Part shown: piece by piece, positions 40,465-49,668 of the stretch
Layout of the letters: the number at the start of each line of letters is the position of its first letter
Numbering within the stretch: the first letter of the stretch is position 1
DNA from: an uncultured Actinomycetes bacterium
GTDB lineage: Bacteria > Actinomycetota > Actinomycetes > Nanopelagicales > Nanopelagicaceae
Assembly: GCA_937876245.1 (NCBI GenBank)
Contig: CALEGP010000034.1
Coordinates: forward strand, 1 to 64,000
Reading direction: 5' to 3'
DNA length: 64,000 bases
Notes under the pieces: generated by a model
The model's input: only the letters and a program-made list of their open reading frames with translations
Database searches by the model: none
What the model was told of the DNA's origin: nothing
Translations under genes and position numbers: made by a program

Positions 40465-42387
40465 GTGTCCGACTTAACCGGCGAAATAATCGATAATCGC
40501 TATCACCTGCTCAGAATTGTGGCGACCGGCGGGATGGCGACGATTTACTACGCCCTAGATCGACGCTTAGATCGCCATGTTGCGGTAAAAATAATGCACC
40601 CTCATTTGGCAAGTGACGATGATTTTGTAAATAGATTTATCCGAGAGGCAAAAGCAGCCGCAACCCTTTCGCACCCAAATATTGTTGCGATTCAAGACCA
40701 AGGATGGAATGAAGGCGGCGTTCCTGCAGTATTTATAGTCATGGAGTACATAGAGGGTTTTACTTTGCGCCAAGTAATCCACGGACAGGGAGCGCTCGGG
40801 GTTAGCGAAAGTTTGCGCTACTTCACTCCAGTTATCGCTGCCATGGCAGCCGCTCACAAACATGGAATCCTGCACCGCGATGTTAAACCTGAAAATATTT
40901 TAATTTCAAAAGATGGAAGAGTGAAAATAGCTGACTTTGGCTTGGCTAAAGGAGCTGAGCTAGGAAGCACTCTTACCGTTGAATCCAGTGTCATTCTAGG
41001 AAGTGTCTCCTATCTTTCCCCCGAGCAGGTAGCCCGCGGAGTTTCAGATTCCCGAAGTGACGTCTACGCCCTAGGCATCGTTCTTTTTGAGATGCTAACA
41101 GGGAAAAAACCCTTTGACGGCGAGAGCCCCATTCAGATCGCTTACATGCATGTTAACCAAAATATTCCGGCACCATCGACGTTGAATCCAGAAATTCCGC
41201 CCGAGCTTGATGAAATCGTATTAAAAGCCACTGCGAATAATCCTGACAAAAGATTTATTGATGCCGGGGCAATGGAAGAACAAGTTCTAGCTCTTCTCTC
41301 ACGCCTAGATCCAAAACTTCGGCAAATGAGTCTGGAGCTCGATATTCCGCTGCCTAAGGCTAATTCTGCAAAGAAGAAGCGCAGCAAATTAGAAATGTTA
41401 AAGAATGTTACTACTCAGCTAGATCTAAAGAGGGGCAATGTCATGCGCGAGAACTCAAAATCCAAAGAGAAAAATACCGCTTCCAAGGCTCGAAAGAAAA
41501 AGTCCTCGAAGCGGGTCCAGCGCAATCGCACAATTGCCTTCATCGTCGTACTCCTGGTAGTCGCAGCTAGTTGGTACAAAATTTCGGGACCAGGTACCAA
41601 AATTTCAATTCCTTCTCTCGCTGGAATGACGCAGTTGCAAGCAACAGAGGCTGTTGGAGCCCTGGGATTAAGCGCAGATGTTACCGAATCGGTCTTTAGC
41701 GAAGATGTGCCAAAGAACAAAGTAATTACTTCCGATCCTGCCGGAGGTGGGCGAGTTGCAATAAATGGAACTGTTCACCTAATAATTTCCAAGGGGAAAG
41801 AACGGATCAAAGTTCCAGTTCTTGCCGGTCTTACTCTAGACGAAGCAACTGCAGCTCTCGAAGAGGCAAGTCTTAAACTCGGTCGGGTTACTGAGAAATT
41901 TAACGCACGTCGAGATGAAGGCTTAGTTATTACCGGAGCACCAATAAGTGGATCCAACGTCCGTAAAGACAGCACAGTTGATCTGATTGTGAGCAAAGGC
42001 ATAGAACAAATTTCCCTTACAAACTTTCAAGGCAGAACTAGTGATGAAGCAATGAATGAGCTGACCTTGGTTGGATTAGTTGTAAGCAGTACATATGAAT
42101 ACAGTGACACTGTTCCAATTGGAACTGTAATTACGCAGACCCCCAGTGATGTAGCTACCATAGGGATTGGGGATGAAGTTACTCTGGTCGTCTCAAAGGG
42201 GCCATCCAAAATTTTTGTTCCAAATGTGTATTCGCTTACAAAAATGGAAGCTGCAAAAATTCTGGAGGACCTTGGATTTAGCGTCGCCTTTCTTTATATT
42301 GGAAGCCAAAAAACAGTTACTGACGTTTCGCCGAAAGTTGGCAGTTCTGTGACCCCCGGATCAACTGTCACAATAACTTTGGGGTAG
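40465..42387 (+). CDS. PASTA-domain serine/threonine protein kinase (PknB-like)
   Basis: A 640-residue membrane receptor kinase. The kinase domain (about 10-275) has the glycine loop GGMATIYYA, AVKIM, HRDVKPENIL, DFGLAKG and SYLSPEQ. A basic linker leads to a membrane segment at about 354-372, then four extracellular PASTA repeats start near 381 and run to the end. PASTA domains bind muropeptides or lipid II, so the kinase should sense wall synthesis. It starts with GTG at 40465. It is far from the division cluster and has no partner phosphatase nearby. Confidence 0.95.
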   Translation: MSDLTGEIIDNRYHLLRIVATGGMATIYYALDRRLDRHVAVKIMHPHLASDDDFVNRFIREAKAAATLSHPNIVAIQDQGWNEGGVPAVFIVMEYIEGFTLRQVIHGQGALGVSESLRYFTPVIAAMAAAHKHGILHRDVKPENILISKDGRVKIADFGLAKGAELGSTLTVESSVILGSVSYLSPEQVARGVSDSRSDVYALGIVLFEMLTGKKPFDGESPIQIAYMHVNQNIPAPSTLNPEIPPELDEIVLKATANNPDKRFIDAGAMEEQVLALLSRLDPKLRQMSLELDIPLPKANSAKKKRSKLEMLKNVTTQLDLKRGNVMRENSKSKEKNTASKARKKKSSKRVQRNRTIAFIVVLLVVAASWYKISGPGTKISIPSLAGMTQLQATEAVGALGLSADVTESVFSEDVPKNKVITSDPAGGGRVAINGTVHLIISKGKERIKVPVLAGLTLDEATAALEEASLKLGRVTEKFNARRDEGLVITGAPISGSNVRKDSTVDLIVSKGIEQISLTNFQGRTSDEAMNELTLVGLVVSSTYEYSDTVPIGTVITQTPSDVATIGIGDEVTLVVSKGPSKIFVPNVYSLTKMEAAKILEDLGFSVAFLYIGSQKTVTDVSPKVGSSVTPGSTVTITLG

Positions 42388-42418
42388 GTTTTCGCTCTAT
42401 ATGAGTTAGGGTTTGCCC

Positions 42419-43282
42419 ATGACTAGACTCCCAAGAGTTGGTGCGCACACTCCGACTTCAGGTGGCATGGCAAAGCGCTCGATTGCCTATGCGCAGGAAA
42501 TTGGCGCCCAGGTGATTCAAGTTTTTGCATCGAATCCCCGAGGATGGGCGATGCCAGAACCAAACTTTGAAACCGATAAATTATTTCGCGACAAAACCTT
42601 AGAGCTAGACATTGAGACTTATGTTCATGCTCCATTTCTGATTAACCTAGGTTCTCCAACGCCTGCTACTTATCAGAATTCGCTCGCTTCAACAGCATAT
42701 TCATTAAGAAGAGGTCGGGAAATCGGCGCAAAGGGCGTAGTAATTCATACTGGATCAGCTGTGGATGTTAATCACTTGGAGAACGCTTGGAAGCAGATTG
42801 CAATCGGAATGGCACCAATATTGAGCAGGCTGACCGATGAAGATCCTTGGTTACTCCTTGAACCAACGGCAGGACAAGGGCAATCATTGGTCAAGAAGCT
42901 GAATGACTTAACTAAATACTTCGACGCAATGCAATGGCATCCAAAAGTTGGCGTCTGTTTGGATACCTGCCATGTATTTGCCGCAGGTCATGACATTGCA
43001 AAAAAGGGGGGAATGACTGAGACCCTGGACTTACTTGTGGAGCTTGTAGGCATCGAGAGAATTCAATTGATTCATGCCAATGATTCAAAAGATATATGTG
43101 GAGCGCTTAAGGATCGACACGAAAATTTGGGCAAGGGTGAAATAGGTCTGAGAGCTTTCGAAGAGCTTTTGGCTCATCCTGTCGTAAAACTCGCGCCACT
43201 AATTTTGGAAACTCCGGGAATGGAAACAGAGCATAAAAAGGAAGTAGCGTTACTAACAAAGATGATTGCTAAAATCAATTGA
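42419..43282 (+). CDS. nfo: Endonuclease IV (AP endonuclease)
   Basis: Repairs abasic sites. The 288-residue-class TIM barrel has GAHTPTSGG, YVHAPFLINL, VVIHTGSAV, LLEPTAGQG, VGVCLDTCHVFAAGHD, IHANDSKD and ILETPG, the usual zinc ligands. I choose the ATG at 42419 rather than the TTG two codons earlier, because TAGGGT (42407-42412) lies exactly six bases before that ATG, the spacing seen at other probable leaderless genes here. It overlaps the next gene by 4 bases. Confidence 0.95.
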   Translation: MTRLPRVGAHTPTSGGMAKRSIAYAQEIGAQVIQVFASNPRGWAMPEPNFETDKLFRDKTLELDIETYVHAPFLINLGSPTPATYQNSLASTAYSLRRGREIGAKGVVIHTGSAVDVNHLENAWKQIAIGMAPILSRLTDEDPWLLLEPTAGQGQSLVKKLNDLTKYFDAMQWHPKVGVCLDTCHVFAAGHDIAKKGGMTETLDLLVELVGIERIQLIHANDSKDICGALKDRHENLGKGEIGLRAFEELLAHPVVKLAPLILETPGMETEHKKEVALLTKMIAKIN

Positions 43283-44160
43283 AAGAGAAGAAGCTTTTCA
43301 TAAGCTTAATATTAACTTCCGTTGCTGCTATTTGGGCCGGTGCATTTATCTCAATGAAGGGAGCTCTGGAGCGGCTCGATGTAAATTCGTTCCTGTCTTT
43401 GCGCTTTACCATGGCGACTCTTTTTCTGATTTTATTGAGACCGTCAGTGCTGAAAAAATTCAATATCGCCTTCGTTAAAAAAGGCGCACTACTGGGATTT
43501 TTTCTTGGCAGTGGATATATCTTTCAATCTTTCGGTCTAACTCTCACCACCGTATCAAATACTGGATTTATCACTGGTCTCTATGTAGTCATGACGCCAA
43601 TGATTGCAGCTTTCATTCTGAAAAAGAACATAACACGGATCGAATGGTCAGGTGTTGCTCTGGCCACCTTTGGCTTAGCACTTCTCTCCTTTCATGGCTT
43701 TAGCTTTGGGCTCGGTGAATTTCTTGTGATGATCAGTGCGCTTTTCTTCGCACTGCACATCGTTGGACTCGGTGAATGGTCAAAAGGTCTCGATACCTAC
43801 GCGCTGACTGTTCTGCAACTTGGTGCCTGCGCCCTATTAACTTTTACTGCAAGCCTAAAAAGTGGATTTAAGTTTCCTCAAGATTCGGGTGTCTGGGCTT
43901 CAATTATTTACACGGCACTCTTCGCTACCGCGCTAGCCTTTATTGTTCAAACTTGGGCACAATCTTTTATCAAAGCTTCAAGCGTTGCAGTAATTCTTGC
44001 AATGGAAGTTGTTTTTGCCGCTATTTTTGGGATTTGGTTGCTCTCTGAACCGCTCAATTTACGTATTTTCCTAGGCGGCATACTGGTCATCGCCTCGATG
44101 TACCTGATCATCTTGCTTGATAATCGAGTAGAAAAACCTGTAGGTTCTATAAATGGCTGA
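43279..44160 (+). CDS. EamA/DMT family transporter
   Basis: A 293-residue protein with ten hydrophobic segments in two EamA repeats (AAIWAGAFISMKGALE; then a second half from about 150). Members export amino acids or other small metabolites; the substrate here is unknown. The start is a TTG that overlaps the nfo stop (TTGA). It overlaps the threonine aldolase gene by 8 bases, so a link to amino acid metabolism is possible but unproven. Confidence 0.88.
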   Translation: MKEKKLFISLILTSVAAIWAGAFISMKGALERLDVNSFLSLRFTMATLFLILLRPSVLKKFNIAFVKKGALLGFFLGSGYIFQSFGLTLTTVSNTGFITGLYVVMTPMIAAFILKKNITRIEWSGVALATFGLALLSFHGFSFGLGEFLVMISALFFALHIVGLGEWSKGLDTYALTVLQLGACALLTFTASLKSGFKFPQDSGVWASIIYTALFATALAFIVQTWAQSFIKASSVAVILAMEVVFAAIFGIWLLSEPLNLRIFLGGILVIASMYLIILLDNRVEKPVGSING

Positions 44161-45196
44161 TTTTAGATCTGACACTGTCACCAAACCCTCGAAGGCAATG
44201 CTCGAGGCAATGTCATCTGCTGAAGTTGGCGACGATGTTTACGGTGATGACCCGACAGTAAATGCGCTCGAAGCAAGAGTTGCGAAAATGTTCGGCAAAG
44301 AGAGTGCGATATTTACCCCAACTGGATCTTTGGCCAATCAACTTGCAATCCGCACACTAGTAAAACCAGGTGAGGAGTTACTAGCTGAAGCAAATTCTCA
44401 TATCGTTAGAGCCGAGCTTGGAGCGGCCGCAACGTTCAGTGGAATAACTACTCGTACCTGGAAATCCGAGAATGGCATCGTTAAATTTAACGAAGTTTTA
44501 GAAATGCTCTCGCCAAATGCTGGCCCCTACCTAGTCTCAACAAAGGCAATCGCAATTGAAAATACTCATAATTTTGGTGGAGGCGGCGTGCAGTCAATTT
44601 ATGAGATTGAAAGACTCCGAGAAGAGAGCGCCCGAGTCGACGTCAAAATGCATCTAGATGGTGCCAGGATTTGGAATGCTCACATCGCAAGTGGAACTAC
44701 TTTCTTAGATTATGGCAAGAACTTTGACACCATAAGCGTTTGTTTTTCGAAGGGGCTTGGCGCGCCAATTGGATCAGCGATGCTCTCGAATAACGAACTA
44801 GTTAGCGAAGCGAGAGTTTGGCGTAAACGGTATGGGGCGGGAATGCGTCAAGTTGGATATCTAGCAGCAGCGGCCAACTACGCATTGGACAATAATATTT
44901 CTCGACTTACCCAAGATCACCAACGAGCGATGGCCATAGCAAATGCCTGCTCAAGTGCCGCTCCTTCTACGATTGAGCCGGAAAATGTTAAGACAAACAT
45001 CGTGGCACTTGATCTTTCAAAGCTTTCTATTTCAGCGCCAGAGTTGAATTTGCAATTGAAGGAGGTAGGAATTTTGACTGGGGCGCTAGGACCAAATTTC
45101 CTCCGAGTTGTTACTCATTTGGATATTACGGATTTGGATATGGAGAAAATTCTTAAAATATTGCCAGATTTGCTAAAGCGCGCGCTCGTGGCGTAA
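44153..45196 (+). CDS. ltaE: Low-specificity L-threonine aldolase
   Basis: A 347-residue fold type I PLP enzyme that splits threonine or allo-threonine to glycine and acetaldehyde. It shows DFRSDTVTKPS, GDDVYGDDPTVNALE, FTPTGSLANQLA, HLDGARIWNA and the PLP lysine in SVCFSKGLGAPIGS. It starts 8 bases inside the transporter gene, so the two form an operon with nfo. The 3' end overlaps the convergent ogt gene by 24 bases. Confidence 0.95.
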   Translation: MADFRSDTVTKPSKAMLEAMSSAEVGDDVYGDDPTVNALEARVAKMFGKESAIFTPTGSLANQLAIRTLVKPGEELLAEANSHIVRAELGAAATFSGITTRTWKSENGIVKFNEVLEMLSPNAGPYLVSTKAIAIENTHNFGGGGVQSIYEIERLREESARVDVKMHLDGARIWNAHIASGTTFLDYGKNFDTISVCFSKGLGAPIGSAMLSNNELVSEARVWRKRYGAGMRQVGYLAAAANYALDNNISRLTQDHQRAMAIANACSSAAPSTIEPENVKTNIVALDLSKLSISAPELNLQLKEVGILTGALGPNFLRVVTHLDITDLDMEKILKILPDLLKRALVA

Positions 45197-45664
45197 TAAC
45201 CATTCCTTTATTTGCAGACCATAGCCGTAATTTCCCAGCGCGCCACCAGTTTTCACTATTCGATGACAGGGAATAATCGGTGCAATTAGATTTCTTCCAC
45301 AAGCACTTCCTGCTGCTCGTACTGCGCCTGGAGATCCAACGCGCTCCGCTAAATCAGCATACGACCAAGTTTTACCAGCTGGGACTTTGCGTAAGGCTTT
45401 CCAGATTTCCTGCGAAAATTCGGTTCCTGGTTGGCGAACTTTTATGCCACCAAATGCCGAGAGATCTCCAGCGAAATAGTCACTGATCAAATCACTAATG
45501 ATCGGAATGCGCTCTATTTTTCTGACTTCCCGCTTTTGGTCTGGTTGTTCCATTCGTGAGAACAAATCTTCGAACCCACGGAATCCTGCGGCAAGCAGGA
45601 TATGTTCATCACTTACAAGAGATAGTTCACCAACTGGGGTCTTCTGAGTTGCCCGATAAAGCAT
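45173..45664 (-). CDS. ogt: Methylated-DNA-protein cysteine methyltransferase
   Basis: A 163-residue O6-alkylguanine repair protein with the reactive Cys in IIPCHRIV, followed by GGALGNYGYGLQIKEWLL and preceded by KVPAGKTWSYADLAE. It restores O6-methylguanine by a one-time transfer to the cysteine. No ada-type regulatory domain is fused. It lies 20 bases after the DAHP synthase gene on the same strand. Confidence 0.95.
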   Translation of the reverse strand: MLYRATQKTPVGELSLVSDEHILLAAGFRGFEDLFSRMEQPDQKREVRKIERIPIISDLISDYFAGDLSAFGGIKVRQPGTEFSQEIWKALRKVPAGKTWSYADLAERVGSPGAVRAAGSACGRNLIAPIIPCHRIVKTGGALGNYGYGLQIKEWLLRHERAL

Positions 45665-45684
45665 CCACTAACCCTAATGTGAAT

Positions 45685-47028
45685 TTAGTGATCGCGTAAC
45701 ATCTCAGCAACTAAAAATGCCAGCTCCAGAGACTGGGTATGGTTCAAGCGTGGATCGCAGGCGCTCTCATAGCGAGTGGCCAAATCATCTTCTGATATTT
45801 GATCACCGCCGCCTACGCACTCTGTAACATCGTCGCCGGTTAGTTCAATATGAATCCCGCCAGGATGAGTTCCCATGGCCTTGTGAACTTCAAAGAATCC
45901 TCTAACTTCATCCATAACGTCATCAAATTTTCGAGTTTTGTAACCGCTCGGTGCTTCATAGGTATTGCCATGCATAGGATCGCAAACCCACAGGACCTTT
46001 GCGCCAGAATCTATTACAGTCTTGACTAGATTAGGCAACTTCTCCCTGATCATTGATGCACCCATACGGGTGATAAAAGTCAAGCGACCTGCTTCGTTAT
46101 TGGGATTTAACTTCGCAATCATTGCCAGAATATCTTCCGATGTGCTCTTGGGCCCTAATTTAATACCAATCGGATTTTGAATCTTGGCAGCAAAGTCCAT
46201 ATGGGCGCCATCAAGCTGTCTAGTTCGTTCGCCAATCCAAACAAAATGCGCCGAAACATCGTAGGGAAGATCGGTTCGAGAATCGATTCGAGTTAATGCC
46301 TTTTCATATTCGAGGATCAAGGCTTCATGCGATGAATAAAAATCAACAGTCTTGAACGCCTCTGGATCAACACCTGCCGACGCCATAAAATCGAGAGAAC
46401 GGCCGATCTCGTTAGCCATTTGCTCATAGCGTGCACCGAAACGTGGATCTTTTGCAAAACCCTTATTCCACTCATGGACGCGACGAATATCTGCAAATCC
46501 GCCTTGTGTGAATGCTCGAACCAAATTGAGAGTTGCGGCAGAAGTGTTATAGACCTGAACTAATCGTTGAGGATTTGGTGTCCGCGATTCAAGCGTAAAT
46601 TCCAAATCATTCACAGCATCACCCCGATAAGCCGGAAGAGTTACGCCACCCCGCGTTTCGTTATCACTGCTTCGTGGCTTGGCAAATTGTCCTGCCATAC
46701 GCCCAACTTTAATGACTGGAAGACTTGCAAAATATTGAAGTACTGCTGCCATTTGAAGAATAGTTTTTATGCGATTACGAATTGAATCTGCGGTTGCTGC
46801 CTCAAAAGTCTCCGCACAATCTCCGCCTTGCAACCAGAAAGCTTTTCCTTCTTGAGCAACGGCAATCCGCTCTTTCAGGCTGTCGCATTCACCTGCAAAA
46901 ACGAGTGGTGGTGCTTTGCGCAGAGTCTCAACAGCGCTTTTGACCTGGGGACCGTCGAGCCCACCTGGCCACTGTGGTTGCTGTGCAGCTACAAGGCCAG
47001 GTGTAAATAGTGAATCGATATCCATCAT
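45685..47028 (-). CDS. DAHP synthase, class II
   Basis: First enzyme of the shikimate pathway. The 447-residue class II (plant/actinobacterial) type has VFAGECDSLKERI, WLQGGDCAETFE, VIKVGRMAGQFAKPRS, LWVCDPMHGNTY and GGIHIELTGDDVTECVGG. There are two successive ATGs; AAGGA lies just upstream and TAAACT seven bases before the first ATG, so the leader is very short. The usual actinobacterial class II enzymes are allosterically controlled through aromatic amino acids. Confidence 0.96.
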   Translation of the reverse strand: MMDIDSLFTPGLVAAQQPQWPGGLDGPQVKSAVETLRKAPPLVFAGECDSLKERIAVAQEGKAFWLQGGDCAETFEAATADSIRNRIKTILQMAAVLQYFASLPVIKVGRMAGQFAKPRSSDNETRGGVTLPAYRGDAVNDLEFTLESRTPNPQRLVQVYNTSAATLNLVRAFTQGGFADIRRVHEWNKGFAKDPRFGARYEQMANEIGRSLDFMASAGVDPEAFKTVDFYSSHEALILEYEKALTRIDSRTDLPYDVSAHFVWIGERTRQLDGAHMDFAAKIQNPIGIKLGPKSTSEDILAMIAKLNPNNEAGRLTFITRMGASMIREKLPNLVKTVIDSGAKVLWVCDPMHGNTYEAPSGYKTRKFDDVMDEVRGFFEVHKAMGTHPGGIHIELTGDDVTECVGGGDQISEDDLATRYESACDPRLNHTQSLELAFLVAEMLRDH

Positions 47029-47083
47029 GTCCTTAAGTTTAGTTGCGAAAGAGTTTCTATGGAGGGTGTTTATTGAGCCTTAA

Positions 47084-48109
47084 TTACCCGAAGAAAACTT
47101 CTGCTTCCGCGTAAAGGTCTGGGGTTACCAGTTTGAGTTGTTCTGTTGCCGAAGCCAGTGGAACACGTTCAATCTTGGTTCCATGAAGTGCGACCATTTT
47201 ACCGAAGTCACCCTCGTGAATTGCAGTAATTGCATGCAGTCCAAAACGAGTTGCTAGAACTCGATCAAAGGCTGTAGGCGAACCACCACGTTGAATGTGG
47301 CCAAGGACAGATGTCCGAGCTTCCTTGCCTGTCCTCTCTTCGATCTGACCAGCGAGCCACTCACCAATTCCCGAGAGTTTTACGTGACCAAAGGAGTCAA
47401 GAGTTTGATCTTTTACAATCATGTCACCATCTTGGGGAATTGCGCCTTCTGCAATGACAATAATAGGCGCATATGAAGACTCGAAGCGAGAATTCACCCA
47501 CTCGCAAACTTTGTCTAGCGAGAACTTTATTTCCGGAATTAAAATACAGGAGGCGCCACCTGCGATGCCAGCATGCAGAGCAATCCAACCTGCGTGCCTA
47601 CCCATTACTTCGACGATCAACGCTCTGTGATGAGATTCGGCCGTTGTGTGGAGTCGATCGATTGCTTCAACGGCAATATTTACTGAAGTATCAAAGCCAA
47701 ATGTGTAATCCGTATTGTTGAGATCATTATCAATTGTCTTTGGAACTCCGACAACTTTAACTCCTAATGAATCGAGTTTTGTAGCAACTCCAAGTGTATC
47801 TTCGCCACCAATTGCTACAAGCGCGTCAATATTCATTGACGCCAGATATTCTTTAATTAGCTCCACGCCATTTTCAATCTTAAATGGATTTGTTCGAGAT
47901 GAGCCAAGGATTGTTCCGCCACGAGGCAGAATTCCCCTAGTTGTTGCTAGATCTAAGGGCATCGTTAATCCTTCAAGCGGACCCTTCCAGCCATCGCGGA
48001 AGCCTACGAATTCATAGCCATACTCTTTGACACCTTTTCGGACCACAGCACGGATAACAGCATTGAGTCCGGGACAATCCCCGCCACCTGTAAGGACACC
48101 TATACGCAT
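47084..48109 (-). CDS. pfkA: 6-phosphofructokinase with PPi-type active-site residues
   Basis: A 341-residue phosphofructokinase. It has GVLTGGGDCPGLNAVIR, the diphosphate loop GGEDTLGVA and PKTIDNDLNNTDYTFGF. The Asp in GGED and Lys in PKTIDND are at the positions (104 and 124 in E. coli numbering) where Asp plus Lys go with pyrophosphate as phosphoryl donor, while ATP enzymes have Gly and Gly. It may therefore use PPi and run reversibly. Some actinobacterial family members with mixed residues use ATP, so the donor is not certain. AGGAG precedes the start. Confidence 0.93.
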   Translation of the reverse strand: MRIGVLTGGGDCPGLNAVIRAVVRKGVKEYGYEFVGFRDGWKGPLEGLTMPLDLATTRGILPRGGTILGSSRTNPFKIENGVELIKEYLASMNIDALVAIGGEDTLGVATKLDSLGVKVVGVPKTIDNDLNNTDYTFGFDTSVNIAVEAIDRLHTTAESHHRALIVEVMGRHAGWIALHAGIAGGASCILIPEIKFSLDKVCEWVNSRFESSYAPIIVIAEGAIPQDGDMIVKDQTLDSFGHVKLSGIGEWLAGQIEERTGKEARTSVLGHIQRGGSPTAFDRVLATRFGLHAITAIHEGDFGKMVALHGTKIERVPLASATEQLKLVTPDLYAEAEVFFG

Positions 48110-48212
48110 TTTTACTCCTGATTTACGATTGAATAAAGCTGACGAAACTATCTGATCTGGTCAACAATGACTAGGAAAGTCTACCCTCCAGCAAGAGGTG
48201 GTTAAATCATCC

Positions 48213-48229
48213 CCTGGACTCTGTCCAGG
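48213..48229. promoter_or_regulatory. Palindrome upstream of xylB
   Basis: CCTGGAC, three bases, GTCCAGG is a perfect 7-bp inverted repeat 27 bases before the xylB start, in the divergent pfkA/xylB gap (48110-48255). No T-run follows on either strand. It could be an operator for a sugar-responsive repressor. No known site is recognised. Confidence 0.4.
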
Positions 48230-48255
48230 AATACTTTTAAGTTTGGAGCACGAAA

Positions 48256-49668
48256 ATGAGCGAAAAGCCAGGGCTGGTTGCAGGAATTGATACCTCAACA
48301 CAATCGGTAAAAGTTGTGATTCGCGACGCAGTGACTGGCCAATTAATTCGTGAAGGCAGAGCAGCACATCCCGATGGCAGTGAAGTAGATCCTGCCGATT
48401 GGTGGCTCGCAACGCAGGAGGCAATAGAAATGGCGGGTGGCCTTACAGATGTTGCTGCGATCGCGGTAGCTGGTCAACAACACGGCATGGTTGCACTGGA
48501 CCAATCAGGAAATGTAATTCGCCCAGCTCTCCTATGGAATGACACTCGGTCAGCCGAGGAAGCCAAAGAGTTGAATATTGAAATGGGCGGTAATTCAGGA
48601 ATGGCAAACGCAGTTGGCTCCGCACTGGTCGCCTCATTTACTGCTAGCAAAGTTCGATGGCTTGCAAAAAATGAAGTAGAGAATGCAAAACGTGTTGCAA
48701 TGATTGCACTCCCCCATGATTGGATTTCGTGGAAAATTTCCGGAAGTGACAATATCGATGATCTATTTACCGACCGTGGTGATGCCAGTGGAACCGGATA
48801 TTTTGATAGCGTAACAAATGAATATCGAAAAGATATATTCGAGAAAGCTATTGGATCGCGGCAGGAAATTAAATTTCCGCGAATTGTAAGTCCGAGGGAA
48901 TTTGGTGCTTTGACTAAAACTGGAATTCCAATTGCTGCAGGAACTGGTGACAATGCCGCAGCAGCCATCGGTGTTGGCGCCGAACCAGGTGATGTAGTGG
49001 TTTCACTGGGAACCAGTGGAACAGCTTTCGCAGTTTCAAAAACACCTACGCATGATCCAAGTGGTGAAGTTGCAGGCTTTGCCGATGGAACTGGATATTT
49101 TCTACCACTAGTCTGTACGCTCAATGCGGCACGTATATTGGATGCCGCGGTTCAAATACTTGGCGTCAGCCATGACGAGCTAGGTGAACTTGCCCTGAGG
49201 GCAGAACCTGGGGCAAACGGTTTAACATTGCTTCCCTATTTTCAAGGAGAGCGAACTCCCAATCGACCAGATGCAACGGGAGTTTTCTCAGGAATGAATC
49301 TAAACAATTCAAACCGTGAAGATTTTGCGCGGGCCATGATTGAGGGAATGCTCTGTGGGATGGTCGATGCTGTTGCCTCCCTGGAAAAATTGGGCGTGGA
49401 AGTCAAACGCATACTTCTAGTTGGAGGCGCTGCCAAAAACTTGGCAGTAGGAAAAATTGCATCTGCGCTCTTTGGCAGAGAAGTTTTAATTCCGCCAACT
49501 GGAGAATATGTTGCTATAGGCGCAGCCAAGCTGGCGGCTTGGGCTCTTACCGGTACTCAGAGACCGCCTATTTGGAACTTGGGCACTGTGACTAGCATAA
49601 ACCAGACTCCGACTCCAGAAGTTTTGCTCAAGTACCGCAAACTTCGCGACCAGACCCAGGGATGGTAG
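48256..49668 (+). CDS. xylB: Xylulokinase-like FGGY family sugar kinase
   Basis: A 470-residue FGGY kinase with AGIDTSTQSVKVVI, IAVAGQQHGMVALD and LLWNDTRS, which are XylB features, then GTGDNAAAAIGVG, SLGTSGTAFA and the late VGGAAKNL. It should phosphorylate D-xylulose to the 5-phosphate. No xylose isomerase or transporter is adjacent. It has a GGAG ribosome binding site and a palindrome in front. It overlaps the next gene by 7 bases. Confidence 0.92.
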   Translation: MSEKPGLVAGIDTSTQSVKVVIRDAVTGQLIREGRAAHPDGSEVDPADWWLATQEAIEMAGGLTDVAAIAVAGQQHGMVALDQSGNVIRPALLWNDTRSAEEAKELNIEMGGNSGMANAVGSALVASFTASKVRWLAKNEVENAKRVAMIALPHDWISWKISGSDNIDDLFTDRGDASGTGYFDSVTNEYRKDIFEKAIGSRQEIKFPRIVSPREFGALTKTGIPIAAGTGDNAAAAIGVGAEPGDVVVSLGTSGTAFAVSKTPTHDPSGEVAGFADGTGYFLPLVCTLNAARILDAAVQILGVSHDELGELALRAEPGANGLTLLPYFQGERTPNRPDATGVFSGMNLNNSNREDFARAMIEGMLCGMVDAVASLEKLGVEVKRILLVGGAAKNLAVGKIASALFGREVLIPPTGEYVAIGAAKLAAWALTGTQRPPIWNLGTVTSINQTPTPEVLLKYRKLRDQTQGW

